A stretch of 64,000 nucleotides of DNA from Fistularia commersonii (GCA_037954325.1 JBBMNZ010000035.1:7835001-7899000); one strand, 5' to 3'. Counted from the first letter of the stretch, positions 1-13,013 are shown. Notes: a model not told the origin generated them from the letters alone. Numbers and translations are program-made.

Positions 1-1437
1 GGCTGCACGGATATGCGAATTCGGCTTAGACGTGTTAGTGTTTCCTTCAGGATTAAACGTCGGTTCTGTATAATTTTTGTTGTTATTTGGTGTCATGCAA
101 CAATGCTTATTCAAGTGTTAGCTGCTGCAAGAAAAGTGCGCCGGTGATAGAATAATAAAGATGGAGATTAAAGCAATAAACTAAAAACTCTCTGAGCCCA
201 ACAAAACATTACAAAGGAATGGATGTAAATTTTTCGGGAGTGAGAGGTGAAAAAGAAAAAAAAACGGCAGTATATATCTGAACTCTGCATGTGTCACGCA
301 TGAATCCCTGACTTCGGCCATATGTTTAAGATTAGGTGTACTCTTTTGTCAGACGAGAACACGCTTGACCAAGTTATGCTGCTCCTGGTCATGAGCCTTA
401 ATTCTGTTAGATACTATCATAACGTCCGTCAGATGAATGAAGAAAAGCGTGTGTAACGTACGCTCATTTATCTGTTTATCTGATGAACGAACATTCAAAT
501 GAACTTTATTTTGGTTCGTTGCCCCCCTGGCAATTGTCTAACTTTATTCAATGTTTTTAAACTTTTGCAAAGATGCTAGGTGATCACCTGCAGTAATACT
601 GATGATTGATGTGGCTCTTAAATACATGAAAATGATTGTGGAGTTTATTTAACTCAAATTTGCATTCATTAACTGAAGCTCTAGTTAGGACAACTAATAA
701 AATGTCACATTTTTGGTGTTTCTGCTGAAACTTCAAGCGATCATTCAACAGCCTGTTGTCTGGCAAATATCCTGAAAATTAGTACAATACACTGACAAGA
801 AAAAGCCTAATTATGTTACTTTGAAAATACTAAAGTTATAATTATCTATCATTTATTGCAGCTAATTGCAAATTCAGCACACAGCTTTTTAGATGTTGTA
901 AATGTACTTAACAGTCTGAATTTTGACCAACTGGGCCCAGTTTGAAAGCAATAAAACCATTGAATCGGTCATCGAGTCCATTTCCAGTTCCCTGAGTAAA
1001 AAATTTAAAATAACACATCTTTAAAAAAGTGAAAGAAAAGATTTTACAAGGCCAATACCTTTGCAGGCACACTTTTAAAATGCAGACTTTACCTGGATGA
1101 CAGAAGGTGTAAAGAGAAGTTTCACACGTCTTTGGTCTCTGCAATGTTTGCTTCTGTGTAACGTCAGCCCGAGTGCACGTCTCCTCCAACCGCACAAGAT
1201 CAGATAAGAAGAGCCCATGTATGTTATGTAGTTGAAAATTGAAAGCTCTTTCAATGACGGAATACTGATTTTACGGCAAAGTGGATAAAGATTATAGACA
1301 GAGGCTGTAATAAGACCCACACTACTAATCTCAGGTTGATTTGTTTCGTAATATGGTATTATTGTCTAAAAAAGATGTTTTGAAAGGGTGACCCTCTGGA
1401 ATATCTTGGGTCCAATGTGGTCTCTGCGGACCTGTTG
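1..1437. other. Intergenic flank, no gene seen
   Basis: AT-rich sequence with short open frames only. None of the translations resembles a known protein, and there is no credible splice-site pair around a conserved-looking frame. I see no repeat boundary until the MITE that follows. Confidence 0.6.
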
Positions 1438-1727
1438 AGGACTGTCTCAGAAAATTAGAATATTGCGATAAAGTTCTTTATCTTCTTTAATGCAATTACA
1501 AAAAACAAAAATGTCATACATTCTGGATTCATTACAAATCAACTGACATATTTCAAGGCTTTTTATTATTTTAATATTGCTGATTATGGCTTACATCTTA
1601 AGAAAACTCAAAAATCCTATCTCAAAATATTAGAATATCATGAAAAAGTAATTTTTGTTTTTTCAATTGCATTACAGAAGATAAAGAACTTTATCACAAT
1701 ATTCTAATTTACTGAGACAGTCCTGTA
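1438..1727. mobile_element. MITE with about 60-bp terminal inverted repeats
   Basis: The left end (starting AGGACTGTCTCAG at 1438) is mirrored by the right end (CTGAGACAGTCCT, ending at 1724). The match extends inward for about 60 bases with only about three mismatches. The body is about 290 bp, AT-rich and without coding capacity, so this is a non-autonomous DNA transposon. The right edge reads CCTGTA, suggesting a TA-type target site; the left flank is too degraded to confirm a target duplication. The superfamily is not assigned with confidence. Confidence 0.85.
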
Positions 1728-4700
1728 TGTGGCTTACAAAAGTTTGTTTTCCACCATCAAGCAAGAAAGAAGCTGCGATCATTTCACACACACATCAGGT
1801 CGAGGAAAGTTTCCAACCTTTCCTGCGGGTAATGTACCTGAAATTTCTGCTGTTCATGGTTTCAATGCATCTGTTTCAATTTGTTTAAGAAAAAAAAAAC
1901 AGCTTCCACCTCCGTTCTCATGACCCTGGCGAGCTCATGTTTGCGGTGCTTCGGCACATCTACCGGGCCCTTTTCACAGCAGCCCTTTCAGCATTTCAAA
2001 ATATGGGGGCCATGGGGGTGTAGCCGCTCACATCAATTATGGCCTTGACACACCCATTCGGACCCGAGCACGATCGATCTTATCGTCTCCTCCCGTGTTT
2101 TCCCTAAACACGTATGTTCGCTTCACAACTTGGTTTGAAGCCTTGAGGTGCAAAAACATCACAAAACTCACTCCTCTGTACTACTTGGCTCTTTCAGAGT
2201 CTTGCTGCTTCTCGTAGAATACCGAGGTTGCTCGGGTGTTTTCATCTCATGGTGTTTTCTTTTTCCTTTTTTTTTTTTTTTTTTTGTCCATCATGAAAAC
2301 ATATGTGGTCCATAAAGAAGCGGACTAGAACTGTTTTTCCGCCACTTGTCAAAGCTGCAGAGGATGAGTGATGTCAAAGTGGATCGCTTCAGCCACCTGT
2401 ACAGCCACGGTCTAAACAGGAAACAAAGGCTGACGTGAACCAAATCGAAAAGGCGATAGGAAAAGGTCCCTCCATGTATGGTTTTGCAAAGATTGTAGTT
2501 TTTTTACCACGCTCATAGAACATCCTGGTGCTGTGGGTGGTCATGGCGGTGGCTCACCAGACTGCATTACGTGAAGATTTTCATAAAAAACACTTCATCC
2601 GACTACACTGAGTGGTTAATTTAAGGTCATTTTAGAGTCTGACGTAAAAACATTATTTTATCTAAGTCCACTATATATGTTTAGGTAAATACTCGCACCC
2701 CACAGCGGAGAGGTACATAAAAGCCAACTGCATAAAACAACGCGACAGGTTTAATTTGACCACTATGGAAAAAGCTGTTAAAAGCAGATAATGGACCATT
2801 TAACACTAAAAGCAAACTAATTAAAGCTGCAGAAAACTTCGGTCTTGATTTGGCACTATATAAATTAAACCGAATTGAATTAAATAGGGTCAACTGGTTG
2901 GTTGTCTAGCTTCAGTGGCAACTTACTGGCTGTTAGAAAACTGTGAGCAAAGACGGCTAATGTTGTTTTTCTGTAATAATGGGCATTATTTTCACTTTTA
3001 TGTGTTCCTCCTACAGAGAAAATAGGCCTGATCTCTCCCTTTGTGGTTGCTCCAACTGTTCACTTCCACCACCCACACAACACATTTTCCCAGGCAACAA
3101 TGTTTCTCCAAAGTTTACACACAATAAATAACGATATGCCCAAAGCAGTTAGCAGTGGACCCGCTCTCCGTTTCCTGGCTGGAGTTGAAATGAAATGGTA
3201 ATTTTGACTTGAGGAGGATTTCAAAGGGATGGCCTCTACTTTTCATCTTGGTGCATACCACGAGCTCGCCGACACATTCACGCTGGGATTTGAAGAAAAA
3301 AAAAAAAAAAAGGAGGGAGAGAGAGAGAGAGAGAGAGGGAGACAGAGAGAGAGAAAAAAGCTGAATTTTAAGTTTGTCTATGAACTTCCTTCTTTCTTTT
3401 TTCCTAACATCTCCCCACAGAAAAAAAAAAAGATGTAACATCGCCGAGATCTCTCCCCCAGATGGACAGCATTTATATAAACAACCACCCCCGGCTCAGG
3501 GAATATTTGATTGATGTGTCATTGTCTAAAGATTGTTTCCAGGCATTTCAACAAATAATTCAGTGTATTTGATGTATACATTTTTCTACATGGGGTCTAC
3601 AGGTTACTTGTGGGGGTAGAGCAGGGGGTGTCCTCTATTTCCTTTGCTATTTTTGCATTGCAGGATCCAACCGGTCTGTATGCTGTTCACAAGGGAGATT
3701 GACTGACACTTGAAATGTCCTTCTGCTCAACATTACTTGATGGTTTCCGCAGCACCGTCTGAGATCTGCTCCCCCCCCCCCATTATGCAAAACACCTTTT
3801 GTCTGAAACAAAAAACATCGAAAATGAGTGGCTGTGTCCTTTTGCTATTTGTTTTCCAGTCTGCTGTGTCGCAGCCAGATTGCAGGGAGACCAAAGATGC
3901 AGAGGAAGGATTGGCCGGGAACTCTATTATCTGAGAAATAAGCAACAAGATAGAATTAAAACACCCCCCCAAAAAGCAAGGTCTGTCACACATCAGCAGC
4001 ACACGCTTCTGTATAACATGCTTTGCTCCACACGGTCTATTCTGAAAATCAAACAGCCTCCCCCTTTGTACAGAATCTTATTTTTCACATCATAACCTCG
4101 CTTGTTCCGACCCAGCAGACACAGGAATATGGAGGGTCATGCTTTCCCCGAGCCGGACAGTCACATTTTCCCGTCAACGAGCCGTGAGGGAAATATCCCT
4201 GTGACGAAAGCTTTGTGTGGGAAAAAAGGGGGAAGTGGTGTGGTCTTCATTATCTCTTATCTACCAGGCCCGTGAAAGAGGCAGGGGTTAATTGCCGTTG
4301 ATTAGACGTCAGCGCACACGGCCGAGCGAGCGCAGGGATCTCACCGAGGAGGCCACAAGGGTGGGGGCGGGGTGGTGGTGGGGCGACGGATGAGGTCGCT
4401 CGCGGACGCTGATGTGAAATCAGTGTCAAGTGTTGTGCTTGGGTGGGTTTAGGCTGCTGGGAGTCAGATAAGGAATGCAGATGAAGCAACACGTGGATGC
4501 ATTTTGTCTGCTGTCGCTGCTGAGCAGCTGCCGATATGTAAAGGGTTACAGCCGCTCAAAAACAAAGTTCCCTTTATTTTCTGCATGGTTAGTGGCCGTC
4601 ATCATTCATTCCTACATCTATAGATTTATTTGTTGGTCAGACAGGAATTTTCAATGGCTCCAGACATGTGAGCCAAAGTTAAACAGACAAGGGACTCAGA

Positions 4701-4995
4701 ATGCATGATTTATCTTAATTAATTAATGTTGCAGCATCCTCCCCTGTGTCTGGCCATGATGCATGAAATCTTTCCTCCTCGCCAGAAAAGTTGGTAAATG
4801 TCATTACAATATGCTGAGAGACGGCCTCTTCTGTTCGCCATTTGAAGCTATAATGACTCCTGGCAATGAATCCAAGAGCCACTCTCGTCGACAGTCTGAG
4901 TCAAACCTGAACTTTTGATCTCTGAGCCCGCCTGAGCGGCGGTGCTCATTCACTTGGTGCGGTCGTTTCTCCATAAATGACTTTGTCCTTATGAA
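1728..4995. other. Intergenic flank with simple repeats
   Basis: No supported gene. It contains a poly-T tract near 2265-2286, a purine run at 3294-3358 that includes (GA)n, and a G-rich, CpG-containing stretch near 4300-4400. The longer open frames here are low-complexity (Ser/Leu from GA repeats) or short and unlike any family. Confidence 0.55.
3294..3358. repeat. A-rich / (GA)n purine tract
   Basis: An A run followed by GA repeats with interruptions, purine-only for most of its length. It is a simple-sequence repeat. The apparent open frames on both strands here are by-products of the repeat. Confidence 0.9.
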
Positions 4996-4999
4996 GATA

Positions 5000-5046
5000 A
5001 GATTAGATGAGATACACCTTATTGATCCCACAGTGGGGAAATTCAA
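5000..5046 (+). repeat. Possible retroelement tail fragment
   Basis: The segment contains CTTATTGATCCCACAG followed by TGGGGAAATTCA. It resembles the TTTATTGATCCC...GGGAAATTC block that is common at 3' ends of interspersed repeats in fish genomes. It abuts the reverse transcriptase fragment on its left, so it may be part of a different, nested insertion. The family is not determined. Confidence 0.45.
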
Positions 5047-5087
5047 AACATACATTGAAAGCCAAAAATTACCAAATTAGCCATACT

Positions 5088-6010
5088 ATTATGCCAAGAG
5101 AGGAGCTCTGGAAGTGTGTGAGGAAATCTGGAGTGGCAGAGAAGTATGTTAGACTGGTGCAGGACATGTATGCTAGCTGTGAGACACTGGCACGGCGTGC
5201 TGTGGGTGTAACAGAGAAGGTCAAGGTGGAGGTGAGACTCCATCAGGGATCAGCTCTGAGCCCCTTCTTGTTTACAGTGGTGATGGACAAGCTGACAAGT
5301 GAGGTTAGACAGGAATCTCCATGGACCATGATGTTTGCAGATGACACTGTGATCTGTAGTGAGAGCAGAGTGCAGGTTGAGGGAAATCTAGAGAGGTGGA
5401 GGTATGCGCTGGAAAAGAGAGGGATGAAGGTTAGTCGCAGCAAGACAGAGTATATGGGTGTGTATGAGAGGAGCCCAAGTGGAACGGTGAGGCTACAGGG
5501 AGTGAAGATGAAGAAGTTGGAGGATTTCACGTACTTGGAGTCAACAGTCCAGAGCAACGGAAAGTGTGGAAAAGAGGTAGAGAGACGGGTTCAAGCAGGT
5601 TGGAATGGGTGGAGAAAAGTGTCTGGGGTACTATGTGATAGAAGACTATCGGCCAGAATGAAAGGAAAGGTGTTCAAGATACTGGTGAGACCAGTAATGC
5701 TGTATGGACTAGAAACTGTGACAATAACGATAAGACAGGAGGCAGAGCCAGAGGTCCCAGAAATGAAGATGCTGAGATTCTCTTAGGGAGTGACCAGGAT
5801 GGATAGGATCAGGAATGAGTCCATCAGAGGAGAGGCCTATTGGTAGACGGTTGCTGGAATTGGAGCTGCCAGGCAGGAGGTCTAGAGGAAGACCTGAGAG
5901 AAGATATATGGACGGAGTGAGAGAGGATACAGAGAATAGAGTTTGATGGAGAAGGTTGATTGGCTGTGGCGACCCCTGAAGGGAGAAGCCGAAAGGAGTT
6001 GATGAAAGAT
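5088..6010 (+). pseudogene. RTE-like LINE reverse transcriptase fragment, degraded
   Basis: The frame at 5088-5783 encodes the C-terminal half of a non-LTR reverse transcriptase. Visible motifs are QGSALSPFLF, the catalytic FADD (at 5334-5345), a KTEYM segment and, near the end, RPVMLYGLETV and EMKMLRFS. The frame is then broken by an in-frame TAG at 5784-5786, after which it still reads GVTRMDRIRNE for a stretch. A shortened, rearranged tail follows (GRPERRYMDGV-like) and ends in GTGGCGACCCCTGAAGGG, the usual 3' end of this family. The N-terminal endonuclease domain and first RT motifs are missing, so this is a 5'-truncated dead copy. The clade assignment (RTE, Expander-type) comes from family resemblance and is tentative. 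The ATG at 5007 lies outside the homology and is not a real start. Confidence 0.85.
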
Positions 6011-6047
6011 GCTATGCGTAATATTTTGAAATATATACAGTTATAGG

Positions 6048-6256
6048 CGACATAGTGTCGCAGTAGTTCATGTTTTGCCTCACAGCAAGTAGGTCTATGG
6101 TTCAATTCCAACCGGGGACCTTTCCGTGTCTCTGCCGTGTTCTCTGTACAAGAAACAGTCCAAAAACATTCGGCTAACCGCAGACGCTAGATTGTCCAGA
6201 CATGTGAATGGATGGTTTCTATATGGGATCCACTGCTGACCCATCTAGGGTTTAAC
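6048..6256 (+). repeat. SINE-like interspersed repeat, copy 1
   Basis: Plus-orientation copy of a family found at least six times in the window. Recognisable blocks are TTTGCCTCACAGCAAG, a B-box-like GGTTCAATTCC, CCGGGGACCTTTC, a cytosine-rich middle, and AGACATGTGAATGG. It starts about 40 bases after the RTE fragment. The A-box/B-box-like blocks suggest a tRNA-derived SINE. An alternative is a non-autonomous DNA transposon that carries the same sequence. Confidence 0.7.
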
Positions 6257-8524
6257 TTCATGACAACACTATGAGTTTATAATAGCCATGATTTTTCTTT
6301 CTGATTATCCCCTACATTATCAATATCCTTCTTTTTCAGGGTTTTCTATATTAATATCCTTGTTTTGTGAGTTTTGGGAGGGTAGTTGAAATGAATTAAT
6401 TTGCTGTCTGTTATTTTAAGTGGGGAAAATTCATTTGAGATCAAATCAACATACAAACCCACGTTTGGAACAAATCAAATTCATATCTTAAGAGACAACT
6501 GTATTTATCCCTACACAACGCCATAGTATTTTAATATGACTGTTGATATCCATTCTTAAAACTTTAACTTTAAATGATGAAAAAGACAAAAAGTGGAAGC
6601 CTTTTATAAGCCCAACCAATGGTCAAATATTACAGTTCAGATCAGCAACCACGTCTCCTTGGTGTCGCCTTTAAATTTGGTCATTTGGTTGAACTTTAAG
6701 GCTCCCTTTAACACGATCATTTACAGCAACCGTCAGATGCACGTTGAGTGGAGCGAGAACGTCGTCATATATGAATAAACCATTGAAAATTGCAAAAAGC
6801 CTACCTAGTAAACATAAGCCGGTTAGCGGCGTCATTGTAAACACGAAGGCATTGGATTGCGTACGTCTGTTTCCAGTTGTGCGAGAGAGATAAAACGAGA
6901 CCCTGGGTCAGTCATATTTAGCTTTAATGTGTGAATGTTATCATTCTGTTGCTTCTGCGGCCAGAATAATTACGGTAAATAGAGGAATCGGCGCTTTACA
7001 CAAACGTGGGACTGGCGTGCACACACCGGGGAGAGCAGGATGTTGTAACCTTCATGCCATTTGTAGAGTGAGAGCTCTCTTTGTTTTAAATTCGCAAGAT
7101 CAAAGGGTGCAATGCAAATTCCTGTATCTCCCACAATGCCATTTGATGTTTCATGGAGCCATATTATTGTGGCGATTACAGTAGCCGTACAGAAGTGGAG
7201 GAGCGGGCCAAACAGGGTCCTCGTTGTGACTCTCAATTAGTGGTGTGACATCTCAGCGCATATTCTAAGAGGCATCCCTCTATAAGAGAGGCTGTTTGGG
7301 CTGATAAAGTGATTTGGCTTGGCGGGGCCCTTTCATCTGCACTCACAGTGGGGTATTTGAGGCTTCTGGGTATTCTCACTGCACATCCTCACACCTCCCC
7401 TTTATTGTGACAATAGCGCCACTGTGTTCGGCTTTTGAAAGACGCTATCAGTCCGCCGTGCCTGCGGCTACTTCGGACGAGGTGTTTCTCACACTCCTAG
7501 ACGTCGGTATCCCAGAATCGCGCGCTTCCCTTCCTCGCTTTTTGGTCTACTTTTTGATTCCTTTCCAGCAGCGGGAAAACTCTTATACCATTAGCAGTGT
7601 TATCATGATTTCAGAATCCTCAAACACCCAGCTATCTGTGAAGATGACAGAGTTTGTGTTATTTTGTTGTTTGCGTGTTATTAAAAGACACAGTCGACTC
7701 GCAGCGAGTTGAAAGGATAACTTTGCCGGTGGGAAGGACGGAGCGGCGGAGCATCAGGTTCAGCTGTATTTCTGATAACGCTGCTTTCTGCAGGCGGTGG
7801 CGACAGCTCTGATGCCTCGTGTTTGATTGTCTGTCTCATGTTCTCCTCCCACCTTCAGCATGAGCGTGAGCGGCGGCGGCGGCGGCGCCGTGGAGGTGAG
7901 CCGACGGCCAGCGACCGACGTGGGATGCGTTTCTGCCGCGGTGGCGGACAGAGGTGCCGGAAGGATGCTGCGATTCAGACGCTCCGGGTTCGGCGCTCTC
8001 AATATGTAAAGACGAACAGCCCACGGTGGTAAAAACATTGTTTTATTACAATAAGCATCATGACTGGAATCATTAGCATGGGCGAAAACAGTGGCATGTA
8101 AATTCAACGACCTGTGAGATACAATGAGCGGCAGAAGCTTTTAATGATCTTCATCTAAACATCATCACCATTTTCAGACCATTTGAGGTCATGCACATCT
8201 CAGCCCTCCTCCTCCTCCTCCAAAGAAAGTTCCAAAACCAGCCATCTTTTTTTTTTTTTTTTTTTTATCACTTTATTCCTGTCTGTCGACGACATTGTGT
8301 CGACCTGGAAACCGTTCACTGCTGTGAGAAAGAGGCCCCTGAAAAGCTCCTTCTCACTAAGAGAAACATATAACAGTATTAGATCTAGTTTAATTACACA
8401 GGGGCTTGCGGATGGGCCCCTCTTTTTCTCTCAGCGGTGGAAATGCTTAGCGTTTGTTGTCGGTTCAAGGCTCTCTAAAGGATGTGCTGGCATGTGCAGG
8501 GTTCTGGCAGGGAGGAAATTTTTG

Positions 8525-8552
8525 GCGGGGGGTGGGGGGGTTGGAGGGGGGT
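8525..8552 (+). repeat. G-rich tract, quadruplex-compatible
   Basis: Four G runs of three or more separated by one to three bases on the + strand, beginning GCGGGGGGTGGGGGGG. This sequence can form a G-quadruplex by the standard pattern. There is no gene context. Confidence 0.6.
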
Positions 8553-8792
8553 TGAACTGTTTTTGTTTGAAAAGCGTGTAAGCGGCCATCACAACACCGC
8601 ATGCACGGAAATGAAGCAAAGACACACTGTGAGAGTGGAAGAAAAATGAGGCAGGGAGAAAGAGAGAGAGAGAGAGAGAGGAAAAAGAACCCTCTTGCAC
8701 AGCTTTGACTGACGACTTAACAGGCGAAACCGAATTTGTCTTTTGCTGGGAGATGTCAGATGCGTTGCCAGTGAGTGAGAGAGATGGCAAGC

Positions 8793-8793
<1 letters not shown>

Positions 8794-8824
<31 letters not shown>
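8794..8824. repeat. (GA)n microsatellite
   Basis: Near-perfect GA dinucleotide repeat. A shorter sister tract lies at about 8658-8680. Confidence 0.9.
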
Positions 8825-8828
<4 letters not shown>

Positions 8829-9514
8829 AAAAGCACTCCACAGAATCTCTCCTGCGTCTTTTTCGCCCTCTCTTCTCCTCGGGTTTAAGATGGCTCGGTG
8901 AATGCAACAACATCAAAGGGCCGGCACTCAGAATGTACATTGTTGTTCCAGTAACCACATGAAACAGAACGCGAGAGATGGAGAGAGGCTGGGAGAGATG
9001 GAGCAAGTTTTTTTTTTTTTTTTTTTGTTTTTTTTTTTCCCATTCTCTTCTAAATAGGGAGCTATAGAGAGAAACGGTTTAGAAACGACAGGAGATTAAC
9101 TCTTTTATCTCTTTATTTCAAAATGTCCCCCGTACTCACATCCTCCACATCCAGCGTCAGGAGGCCCGACCGACAAAGCCGAGGTGTTTTTTTGGCCGAT
9201 TAGGACACACTACTCCTCCGCAAGCAGAGCTGATGAGAGTGGGGGAGGTTAATATAGCTGGAGTCCTGACTCATTGTCATTAGGAAAGCACTTTGAAATC
9301 GGAGCTAAACTTAGGGAAGGAGGTATTTCGTACGCCGGCGCAGACATTCCACATGCGCTCAAAAGAGGAACATAACAAGTGGTCACAAACTTTTTGTTTC
9401 AACGCGGTGACCAGGCTTGCTTTATTCCTGCCTGCCCTTATCTTTTTACACCAAGACCACCCAGGAGCAACAAGTCAGCTCTCACCTCTAGCTTTAGACT
9501 GAGCCGTGTGCGCA

Positions 9515-9538
9515 TGTGTGTGTGTGTGTGTGTGTGTG
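9515..9538. repeat. (TG)n microsatellite
   Basis: Perfect TG repeat followed by imperfect GT-rich sequence to about 9680. It produces low-complexity His/Thr open frames on the minus strand. Confidence 0.9.
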
Positions 9539-12377
9539 AGTGTGTATTTGTGTGCATTTGCAAGCTTTGTACTTTATAAGCACAACCGTATGGCTGTGTC
9601 TGTATACAGTCCTGTGTTTTGTGTGTGTGAGTGTGTGAGTGTGTGACCGAATGAATGTGTTTTCCGTGTATGTGTGTGCCTCTACCTCCCACCATCTGGG
9701 CCCTGTTTGGAGAGATTTTCTGTAAAAATCACAGTCACGCCGTGGCAGGATTACCACTGTGAAAAGCAGCACCTGGAAGAAACTCGGCGCTCCTGCTCCT
9801 TTCACTCGGATGCTCAAAGAAGTTTCTGACTTCCCAGCTTGAGGCACAGGATTTGTTTTTGACCTACATGGGCGTCCTATGCCTCATGTTCCCTTCCAAA
9901 AAACAGAAAAAAAAAGAAAAGAACACATCATTGCACATCTCAAATTCGCACTATGCTACATCCAAAAAGGTTACAGTACCCCCATATTACAGTAGATAAA
10001 CAAGAGTGCATGAGTATTCATGTGGGTGTGCACATCAGCATGTGTTTGCACCACATATCATGTTTTTCTTTTTCCTTTTTTTTTATTTTCATGGCACGCC
10101 AAGACATTAAAGGCTGATTATCCACACTGAGATATAAGCCTGTGAAGAAAAGAGTTCAATAATCCCAGATGGAAATTGAGTCGGAACATCTCAACTGAAG
10201 ATTTCCCATTAGAAATAATCTTAGTCCAGGATTAGTCACAATTAAAAGTGTTTTGATGTTCCCACACATACACACCAGCGGAGCTTCGATAGCAGAGGCA
10301 CCTTACGAAGCGATCGCAGAAGAATATGATGGAAAAATCCGTCGAGTATTTGCGAGTAACAATTCCGGATATTTATGTTCCTTTGTCGTGTAAGTCGTCT
10401 GGCCGTGGTGTACCGATAAACTATTAACGAAGCAGTCATTACGCATTTTTTGGGTAAACCCTTTTCGTGGCTTTCATCCCGTGAGTTTATAAATGCATAA
10501 TTTCAAACTGACCGTTAAAACAAAGGGCAAAACTGGGAAAAATAAAATGAGAAATAAATGATTGGAAAAGAGCGGTTACGGAAAAAGAAATGTGCTGTGC
10601 ATGTATCAGTCGGTTAGTTCGTTATTACATCTGTCAGGAAAAGTTGAGAAGCTGATCTTGATTGACACTGCCGGCAGATTAACGCTCTTTCATTTGGTTC
10701 GACCGCACAGAAGCGGTTGACGAACCAAAGGATTGATAGTCAAAAAACCTGATTTGGAACCGAATACTTCAAGAGGATCTAAAGTTGCTGCATTTCCGCG
10801 AATCAGTCTTTGAAAACCAGTTTACCATTCGCATTCAAATAATCCACATCGTCAAGGGTTTTACGAAACAAACAAAATAATCGGGATCCCTGATCCTTAT
10901 TTGCCAGGCGTGTCGTCATCTTCTATGAATCAACCACCAGTTGGCGACAAGACACATTCCACCTTTACAAAACAAGAGGAAAAAAAACTATTTTGTATTT
11001 TTGTCATTTCTTGAAGTTTCCACGTTTGGGCCCTGGTTTTATTTATTTGCATACCGAAAGCGCGGGTTGAGATGGGAAATCAACAACTGTTACTGTAAAT
11101 GTCCAGAGCTGAAGGTTTTGTGTATGTCTAAAAACTAAATGGAACAAAGTGCAAGTGGAGGGTGACTGCAAAATATTGCAGCTGAGAAAAAAAACATCCA
11201 CCATCATCTGATTCGTGTGGAAGGTTGTAGAGACCGAGTTATTGCTAAAATGAATACTCTAAAACAAATGCAAAACTGCCCGTGCATTTTTCATTCACTG
11301 CATGGTTTCCCGCGGTTGACTAGAGAACCAGCAGATCCTGTCAATTTTGTCAATTTTGTCAATTTCCAGAGCGATGCGGAATGAATTGTCAAAGTGTGTG
11401 TGCTTTTTGTGTATGTGAGTCCATGTATGTAGAGTTCACTTTAGGGTATTTGAATACTTTTTATTATTACTGTACAAGGACACAGGGAACAGGATAACTG
11501 CATGTACTCTTGTACACCGTATGGATGATTGGTTGTTTAATGATTGCTTGTCAAAGTGAGAATATATTATTTAAACAATCTATTTTTTTTGGTGACTTGC
11601 ATATATCAAAATATTGAGTCGAAATTCAGGATGAGGACACTCATGGATATGGATGTCAGAGAGCGGTAACATTGGCCTCAATATTATGTTTGATGATAAA
11701 ATCTGTAACTCTTTTGATTTTTTTGTTGAAACTGTAAAAAAATTAAACTAGCCCAGTGAATAACAGCCCCCTTTATTCCTACTATAAAACAAGGCAGCTG
11801 TGTTGTGGGAGAGAAAGTGGCGTTTCCGTGTTTCGGGATTACTGCGCAGCTGGCTGTACCCCGGCGACGCCAACAAGCTCCGTAGCTTCTTAGATCTTTA
11901 TAAAAGTTATAACGTGGCATGAAAATTACAGTTGAAGTTCTGACCTGACAAGGGCAGAAACACTGTCCATGTGACGCTGGGACTGAATAAGAGGACTCAA
12001 GCGCAAGTATTAAAGTTCACGATTGAAGTTAGATGAGGAAACAGATGTGGAAAGCTAGTTATGAAAAAAAACAAAACACTAGAGTGACTAATGTTTGTTT
12101 TATTCTTAATGAAGACCAGCTTGTCTCACGTTGTGTTCTCCTCAACAGAATACCCACATTTAAACCACACTTAAATTGCTCAGATCGACCGAGTTACTGT
12201 AGAAATGTGAACCCTTGGGACTTTCACAGCTTTGTAGGAAAACGAGGAGTAGTTGATGCACCTTCTGTCTACGTCGCATGGTTTTCGTTGAAAGATTTTC
12301 GACCGATTAAACATAAGTTTAAACATAATCTGGGCCCGACCATAGTTATGTGTTAGACTATTGACACAACAGCACAA

Positions 12378-12642
12378 GAGGGCTGGAGTGAAAGGCGGGA
12401 TCCACTCCGAGCAGTCGCCAGTCAATCACAGAGCCACTTATAGAGACATGCAGTCCCACGTCATACAGAGAAAAACAAACTGTCCCCCTCTCTTTGCAAT
12501 TTAGGGTCTCCAGTTAACCCACTGCATGTTTTTTGGACTGTGGGAGACAACGAGTGAACCCAGAGGAAAGCAGGGCTTGCACACTCCATACAGTCAGAAT
12601 CAAACCAAGGACCTTCTTGCAGAGGGACAAACCACTCAGCAC
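12378..12642 (-). repeat. SINE-like interspersed repeat, copy 2
   Basis: Minus-orientation copy. Reading the + strand, it shows CAGTCGCCAGTCAATCACAG, then AACCCACTGCATG, GGACTGTGGGAGACAACGAG and CAGAATCAAACCAAGG, the complement of the B-box-like block. It is diverged from the other copies but has the same block order. Confidence 0.7.
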
Positions 12643-12999
12643 ACATTTCAAAATGTTTTTAATTCTCTCTGGTAAATGGGGAGTGGCAATGTCAGAAAGT
12701 AGTTGGTTTCATCTTTAAATGATCAACTTAAAGGAAGTGAAAGACATTGCATAATGTGATCAACGCATAGGCTAAGGTAAAGGCAGTTTATTGATAGGAA
12801 AAATAGTCCTAGATGTACAAGTACCAAATGTATCACCTTACTGCAGTGACAGCTATAACTGTTACTAATCAATTTTATTTGTATCATTGGACAGAGCTCT
12901 CCTAACTTCTGCTTTCCTATGCAAGCAAATATAAGATGGGACTCTTGAACTGGACCTGGAATTCAGGATCAGATCAGATTGAGAAAAATCTATCCAATG

Positions 13000-13013
13000 C
13001 CACTAGAAGGCGC
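13000..13013 (+). promoter_or_regulatory. CTCF-like motif (weak to moderate)
   Basis: CCACTAGAAGGCGC matches the CTCF core CCASYAGRKGGCRS at all but one position (A where G/T is preferred). It is a motif match only. Confidence 0.4.

Larger units (their letters stand above)
6260..12370. other. Intergenic region without supported genes
   Basis: Contains (GA)n at about 8658-8680 and 8794-8824, (TG)n at 9515-9538 followed by more GT-rich sequence, poly-T tracts near 8248 and 9008, a G-rich run at 8525-8552, and a CpG-rich patch at about 7700-8010. The open frames here are low-complexity or unrecognised. One weak candidate exon at 7,862 is discussed in the findings. Confidence 0.5.

Noticed and set aside
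5007..5786. A 259-residue protein-coding gene
   Set aside because: The frame is a LINE reverse transcriptase fragment. Its first 27 or so residues are outside the homology, the stop is a nonsense mutation, and the N-terminal half of the enzyme is missing.
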